Below are positions 60,201 through 64,000 of a DNA stretch of 64,000 nt, one piece after another. The notes below the pieces were generated by a model, which was not told the origin of the DNA, did not search any database, and saw only the letters and a list, made by a program, of their open reading frames with translations. This DNA is from Sweltsa coloradensis (taxonomy: Eukaryota > Arthropoda > Insecta > Plecoptera > Chloroperlidae). A program made the position numbers and the translations under genes. Each line of letters opens with the position of its first letter. The first letter of the stretch is position 1. The stretch spans positions 186,001 through 250,000 of the forward strand of contig JAMZAV010000637.1 in the NCBI GenBank assembly GCA_024449915.1, written 5' to 3'.

Positions 60201-63200
60201 AGCGGGCATCCATTATCATCACTTTCTGTAAGAACATTGCAAACAAAGGTGTTTTAGTAGGCATACAATGTGAAGAGTTACAGTGGTGCTAATCAAGTGC
60301 TGATAAAATTAATAATATTAAAACAACAAACATGCCAATTGGATTGTAAGCCTATGTAGGGTAGGCCAATGGTTAATTTAATTTAGTATAAAATATATAA
60401 TTTAGAAAGTGATATTCCACAACAATTGACTGTTCAACTGGCTTGTAAATAAATAAATAAATAATGGTGATAAATGTGCTTCTAACAACACGTAGCACAT
60501 CTGCACATCAAGCAATCCACGACGTTAAGATGATCCATATAGATAGCTAGCGATTTTTGTGTTTGTTTTAGTTACCAGCGCAAACACCAGCAGCACTGTA
60601 GCTAGCATGTCCACAAAGATCGTACAGGCAAGCTATATTACCCAGTAGGCCTTATGCATTGATATTTAACTACTGTTAGGCTAGATTAGCAGTCGGTGGT
60701 CCACTTCCGTTACAATTGGAAGCCATCTTGAAATGACAGTTTACATGTTAATCAAATGGGAGCGATTTGAAGACCGAATATTTTTAAAGATGGCCGCCAG
60801 TTTGACAGCTGAGCATACTAGATTTTAACATCAAATGATTACTAAATTCCCTTATGCAATAACTTCTTATTGTTTCTGTTTATTCAATATCATGCTGCAC
60901 AAGCTAAAACCATATCACACAATCCAGTAAAATACTTTATTGCTTTCAAAAAGCATAAATTAAAACGCCAAATCGCCATCTTGAACTGGATTTTCGACGC
61001 TTCAATTTGTTACGCTCGCGCCTGTGCGGAAGTATTGGACACTGCTAATCTAGCCTACTATAGGGGTTTAATATCAATGGCCTTATGTCAAAATAGAAGG
61101 CTCTAATCTCGAGGAGCCCAGTATATTACTATAGCTGCAGTGCTGCTGGTGTTTGCGCTAGTAACTAAAATAAACGCAAATGAGAAGCTGCTGCCCCCTT
61201 TACCCATTAGATTGTATTGATGTTTCTTTGCGTCGCGGACACATGCATCATACGTGGCAAGATTGGTAAATAAACCAAACCAGCAAACCAACTTATAATT
61301 TATGATTTTAACAGTAATTTCTTAAAATTAGGCCTACAAGGCAGTAAAATGCTATCATATTTCTTCGTACCTTTCCTCTGGTGATGATCTGTTCCGAATC
61401 ATCTGTGCAGTTTGCAATCGCATCCATGTCCGTGGTGCATGGAGCTCCATCCATCATTGTTGAATGCCCTCTGTCAAAGGCGCAAGCGTCTGATAAAGCC
61501 TTCAACAGATCTTCATCCTCAGATGACCGCCAGCCAAGCCAACCAACCTAAGAGGTAAAAGAAGTCACATTATGATAATTACCTACGTTTAATTTTAATG
61601 TAGAAATAAATACTAATAGTAGTGCTGCGAGGAACCGATTTACCTAGGTAAGCCTGCACTAGTAGTGGTGGTCAACTACATTTTTCAATACCAATACTGG
61701 CATGATATATCTAACTAATTACTGTATCACAATCTACTAGATTTTTAAAATTATAGGGATGACATAGAGAGCCAAGATCCATAAGAAGGACCGGTTCTTC
61801 TTCTCTTAGGCCTATATGCACAAATTTATATTCTACACGTCATTATTCCGTGCAGTCAATTACAATTCCACGGGGCCCATGATTCTTGTTTCTTGTTGTT
61901 TTATAATGTTATAACAAGGATAAACAATAAATAATGATGACTTAGTCGCTAGCTGGCTAGGAGCTACCTCAACTCCCTTTCTTGCCCTCTGCTAATCAAT
62001 CAGTCGACCGTTCTGCTGGCAGCAGTGGAGGGTCACTCGTAAGCAATGCTAGTGTTGTCAGCGAGTGCACATCATACGTTTGCAACTGATGCCAATTGCA
62101 AGCATCAAACGTAATAACATTACGCAACCACCAGACCAGATGTAAATTCATGAATTACTTGTGTTGCGACAAGAAATTATTTTATGAGATTTATTTTTGT
62201 ATGCTGTACGGCACAAACAAATAATGACATTATTAAATGGCCTTTCATTAAAAATCACACTCGAAAATAATCTTGAAAATCTTGAAATTGATCAAATATA
62301 GGAGCTATTGACTTTTTAGCCAATGTTTATTTTGTTGCTTTATATTATAAGCTAATATATGTAAATAAATGCTACATACTTTCAAATAGTTCATATACAT
62401 ATCCCACTTGGTCATCACAACAAATAATCTAAGATAGATGAGTATTTTTTTATTTAACACGATAACTGTAGAGCGATGAGAAGCACATAATGACTGGCAG
62501 CTATCTATAAGCGCTGTCCCCCGACCCCCTAGCATTGCACTCATATGTAGCAAATCACTTAACACCTTGTTACACACAAACAGTAAAAAAAAGTTTGTAA
62601 AATCAGACGGATCTCAGATGGGCTGGAACCGCTTCCCAGTTTATCATCCCAAGCTTCCTATGATAAGGCTATCCTGCTATGTTTCCAATGTACTGTGGTG
62701 AAGAATAATGACTTGTCTTATCTTAAACATATTACGTTTCTATACGATATAACATCAGTAATGTAAAACATCACAAATTTGTACATTTCTGGACTAGCAG
62801 GTCTATAAAGAAAGTTGTTAAAGTTTGTACATTTCTGGACTAGCAGGTCTATAAAGAAAGTTGCTAAATTATATAAAATAGGGCCTATATCATTTCTACA
62901 ACTTTGTAAGGTGGAAGCACACAAACCTCAGGCTGGCTACATCTCGCAATCACTGCTCCATTCCCCACATGTCTCCACACGATAGCAGGGATTCTCTTGG
63001 CACTTCTGAATCTTGATACCGTCTCCAAGACCTCGTCCGTGATGCACGCTGGTACCAACAGCCGTCTCGGATAGCTCGGGCACAGCTTGTATTCTAAGTT
63101 GGCTTCAGAAATTCTCCAAGCGCCATTCATGTCAAACTTGAGGCGTTTCACTTCATCATTGAAATTGAAAAACTTGTGAGTTTGGACTGCGCGTAGTCTA

Positions 63201-63344
63201 GATGTACTTTCCTCACAGCCTTCTTCATTTGACCAAGCGTAGAACGCAAACGCGAATATGTCTTCAATGTGTTTGCCAGGTGAGGTAGCTTTGTGTAGGC
63301 GACGAAACCAGTCCAAGCATAGCTCATTAGAAGCAAAAGTACAT
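47855..63344 (-). CDS. MTMR3/MTMR4: Myotubularin-related phosphatase with FYVE domain (MTMR3/4), 5' partial
   Basis: Eight exons (63344-62927, 61547-61371, 60225-60035, 58215-56771, 52779-52580, 52374-52267, 51950-51769, 48206-47855) join in phase to 1,023 residues and TGA. The fragment starts in the PH-GRAM region, then [48 protein letters not shown] and the active site HCSDGWDRT (Cys about residue 301). A disordered Ser/Thr/Glu-rich linker holds a 10-residue repeat. A probable coiled coil ([12 protein letters not shown]...EEALQRDL) follows. The FYVE finger has WVPD, RRKHHCR and RVC intact. The family removes the 3-phosphate from PI3P and PI(3,5)P2. An intact Cys and Arg indicate an active enzyme. 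The N-terminal exons lie beyond 64000. Vertebrate MTMR3 and MTMR4 are paralogues, so I do not choose between them. Confidence 0.93.
48255..49137. mobile_element. Non-autonomous hAT element in the last MTMR3/4 intron
   Basis: The ends CAGGGGCGGCTCGTG and CACGAGCCGCCCCTG are flanked by exact 8-bp copies TGCACAAC (48247-48254, 49138-49145). The ORFs inside match no transposase. Confidence 0.9.
49890..50971. mobile_element. Non-autonomous hAT element with TAGGCCTA array
   Basis: The ends are TAGGGGTGTGCGAATA and TATTCGCACATCCCTA, flanked by ATAAAAAT on both sides (49882-49889, 50972-50979). TATTCGAA-type subterminal repeats surround a run of CTAGGCCTAGG words at 50335-50790. Confidence 0.88.
51769..51950 (-). 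CDS. MTMR3/MTMR4: MTMR3/4 exon: FYVE N-terminal half
   Basis: The acceptor GGTTGCCAG and donor TTGCAG/GTAAGG bound it. It encodes an acidic-serine stretch, then [19 protein letters not shown] and GRRKHHCR. These include two zinc-ligand Cys pairs and the PI3P-binding RRKHHCR motif. It ends in a split Arg codon. Confidence 0.93.
52267..52374 (-). CDS. MTMR3/MTMR4: MTMR3/4 exon: coiled coil
   Basis: A 108-nt, phase 0-0 exon between TTGCCACCAG and GATGCG/GTATGT. It encodes [20 protein letters not shown] and a Cys/His/Asn-rich tail. It is placed by phase, splice sites and heptad-like leucines rather than by strict conservation. Confidence 0.78.
52580..52779 (-). CDS. MTMR3/MTMR4: MTMR3/4 exon: linker to coiled coil
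   Basis: The acceptor TTTTTTTAG and donor CACAGG/GTATGA bound it. It encodes a proline/serine stretch, then [20 protein letters not shown] and [10 protein letters not shown], the region where vertebrate MTMR3/4 begins its coiled coil. The start completes the split Gly codon. Confidence 0.85.
53011..54360. mobile_element. Internally deleted hAT transposon
   Basis: The ends CAGGGCCGT and ACGGCCCTG are flanked by ACTATAGG copies (53003-53010, 54361-54368). At 1,350 bp it is too short for a full transposase but keeps an N-terminal zinc-finger fragment. A G-homopolymer lies near 54290. It is inserted in the MTMR3/4 intron after the large exon. Confidence 0.9.
53321..53974 (+). pseudogene. hAT transposase fragment with TTF-type zinc finger
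   Basis: A 217-codon open stretch. [20 protein letters not shown] and [14 protein letters not shown] wording precede a TTF-type finger: [10 protein letters not shown] then [17 protein letters not shown] (CxxC plus H-x5-H), then [19 protein letters not shown]. These belong to the N-terminus of ZMYM1-like hAT transposases (DUF4371 families). No DDE core or dimerisation domain follows, and the start is GTG within the open stretch, so the true N-terminus is unknown. Confidence 0.75.
54533..55188. mobile_element. Tigger/pogo-like MITE
   Basis: TA-flanked ends CAGTAGGGCCCCTCTAATTC and its complement GGGGCTCTACTG, with the AATTCGGG wording typical of Tigger/pogo ends. Inside, about 54625-54735, is a module also found inverted in the hAT element at 1496-2196. 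Confidence 0.8.
55853..56170. repeat. Approximately 300-bp imperfect palindrome in an MTMR3/4 intron
   Basis: The left arm (GACAGGTTGGGAAAG, GCCCAGCCTGAAGGGCTGGG, CCTGCTGATGA) is mirrored by the right arm (TATCAGCAGG, CCCAGCCCTTAGGGGGCT, CTTTCCCAACCTGTC). The centre is a CCACGA..TCGTGG stem around TTTTGGGACC. No target duplication was identified. Confidence 0.65.
56771..58215 (-). CDS. MTMR3/MTMR4: MTMR3/4 exon: catalytic loop and linker
   Basis: This 1,445-nt exon carries [46 protein letters not shown] and [15 protein letters not shown], then the long acidic, serine-rich linker. The acceptor is GATTCCAG. The donor is AAGTG/GTGAGT, with the linker SSSTSG continuing into the next exon. The phosphatase part is GC-rich compared with surrounding introns. 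Confidence 0.95.
57300..57440 (-). repeat. MTMR3/MTMR4: In-frame coding minisatellite in the MTMR3/4 linker
   Basis: A 30-nt unit encoding [10 protein letters not shown] is repeated about three times, with extra 15-nt VTSDI half units. It stays in frame, so copy number can change protein length without breaking it. Confidence 0.85.
58595..58912. repeat. Small element bounded by inverted TAGGCCTACCC
   Basis: ATAGGCCTACCCAGTACC near 58600 and its inverse GGTAGGCCTACCCTAT near 58893 bound about 310 bp. This is a possible MITE in an MTMR3/4 intron. Confidence 0.35.
59078..59992. mobile_element. Non-autonomous inverted-repeat element (GTATTGRCCCGAATA ends)
   Basis: CGTATTGGCCCGAATAAAGT and the inverse of CTATATTCGGGTCAATACGG bound about 915 bp containing a TAGGCCTA array at 59690-59830. 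The target duplication is unclear (AATA or TA). Confidence 0.6.
60035..60225 (-). CDS. MTMR3/MTMR4: MTMR3/4 exon: [16 protein letters not shown] block
   Basis: The acceptor TTCTTACAG and donor CCAAA/GTGAGT bound the exon. It encodes [30 protein letters not shown] and [14 protein letters not shown]. The last two bases complete an Asn codon with the next exon (DQPNWFSLLE). Confidence 0.93.
60559..61165. mobile_element. Fold-back element in an MTMR3/4 intron
   Basis: TTTTAGTTACCAGCGCAAAC at the left is inverted as GTTTGCGCTAGTAACTAAAA at the right. Inverted similarity continues through CACCAGCAGCACTG, and again at GGCTAGATTAGCAGT. It lies between the exons at 60225 and 61371. Confidence 0.65.
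61371..61547 (-). CDS. MTMR3/MTMR4: MTMR3/4 exon: VGWLGWR block and variable loop
   Basis: The acceptor CCTCTTAG and donor GGAAAG/GTACGA bound 59 codons. The start [15 protein letters not shown] matches the VSWWGWRNADDE block of the family. The rest is the poorly conserved loop before the KLLILDARSY block. Confidence 0.88.
62777..62872. repeat. Tandem duplication of a ~48-bp unit
   Basis: TTTGTACATTTCTGGACTAG and the following CAGGTCTATAAAGAAAGTTG occur twice in direct order with one or two differences. It lies in an MTMR3/4 intron, close to the acceptor-side exon. Confidence 0.85.
62927..63344 (-). CDS. MTMR3/MTMR4: MTMR3/4 exon: PH-GRAM end to phosphatase start
   Basis: The acceptor TTTCAG precedes 63344, and the exon begins with the last base of a codon. 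It encodes [30 protein letters not shown] and [11 protein letters not shown], all MTMR3/4 blocks. The donor is CCTGAG/GTTTGT, phase 0. Confidence 0.9.
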
Positions 63345-64000
63345 CTGAAATGGAAAAAAAACTTGCGGTAATATTAATTACAACGAAAATCAAATGGGAC
63401 TCGATTCGTTGTAATGTGTGTCTGCGAGTTCGTCAAAGAATGATTGCGCTTAAATTTTAAACAACATCTGGAAACAAATTTGTGGGTGTTGTTAACATAA
63501 TCAGCAAAATCTGTTACAATTCAAACGTAATAATAATTGATAATAATAAATAAATAAAAAATAATAAATTGAAAATAGGCTGAAAATATGTAGCATTTCA
63601 TTCAATGGCAATGGCTTTTGTTCTTGAAAAAAATCATTTTTATCGAATCACGTTTTGAATGTCAGGCGGTGAATGCAGTGACCAAGGTGTATCGACACAT
63701 CACCCTTAAGGTTCCCCAAAATTCCGCTAAGAGATTGAGTAAACCTTGAAACCTTAGAACTCATACTAGCTGTGTTTTCCATAGTAGGCCAATTTTATGC
63801 ATTTCAAAAGATCTATATTGACATTTCATGAATAAAATATAAGATCATGTGAAATTCCAGCGTATAAATTTTAAACTAAGCCCAATCAAGTCCAATGTAA
63901 TGTGAAACATGGTTCTATTCCTCGTCTGGGTTTTCCTAGTCATAAATAAAATGTTGAATTGACTGTGGATTAATATTTAATTACTCCTCATTACTTTAGT
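63345..64000. other. MTMR3/4 intron running off the window
   Basis: No exon with PH-GRAM motifs was found on the minus strand here. The preceding exon lies beyond 64000. The sequence is AT-rich with no clear repeat. Confidence 0.5.

Overview
This window is eukaryotic nuclear DNA from an animal, most likely a marine invertebrate. It is AT-rich, its genes are split by large introns, and it is crowded with fossil transposons. It also carries unusually many palindromic TAGGCCTA/CCTAGG words. I cannot name the species. The three protein-coding genes (a TMEM248 homologue, a WSCD-like sulfotransferase and a myotubularin MTMR3/4) are general animal genes and fit an invertebrate deuterostome or another marine invertebrate. 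I find no bacterial operon, CRISPR array or organelle DNA.

All three genes lie on the minus strand. (1) 917-10310 is a complete TMEM248 coding sequence in five exons (287 residues), with a possible 5' UTR exon ending at 14132. (2) 16200-22503 is a four-exon, membrane-anchored, WSCD-like sulfotransferase without WSC domains. It has a GC-AG intron, a reading-frame conflict at the last junction, and a broken tandem copy of part of its last exon. (3) 47855-63344 holds the eight 3'-terminal coding exons (1,023 residues) of an MTMR3/4 phosphoinositide 3-phosphatase with an intact HCSDGWDRT active site and a C-terminal FYVE zinc finger. Its 5' exons lie beyond the right edge. The roughly 25 kb between genes 2 and 3 holds no recognisable complete gene, only repeats and one exon-like fragment resembling TMEM248.

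The repeats fall into recognisable classes: a head-to-head Penelope-like pair (4281-7053); at least six Helitron-like (Helentron/HINE type) copies and fragments; hAT elements with perfect 8-bp target duplications (1496-2196, 12863-13510, 48255-49137, 49890-50971, 53011-54360); a Tigger/pogo-like element (54533-55188); a Harbinger-like MITE nested in a Helitron (24458-25333) that carries a tRNA-like unit; a TA-flanked 1.7 kb element (30860-32559); a 5S rRNA-derived SINE (about 18935-19290); and several fold-back elements.

The genes show no shared pathway. TMEM248 is a two-pass membrane protein, the sulfotransferase would act in the Golgi lumen, and MTMR3/4 removes the 3-phosphate of PI3P and PI(3,5)P2 on endosomes or the ER. 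The most unusual signals are an approximately 125-bp module shared by two transposons of different superfamilies, the TMEM248-like orphan exon, the GC-AG intron beside a duplicated exon, and the nested transposon carrying a Pol III-type unit.
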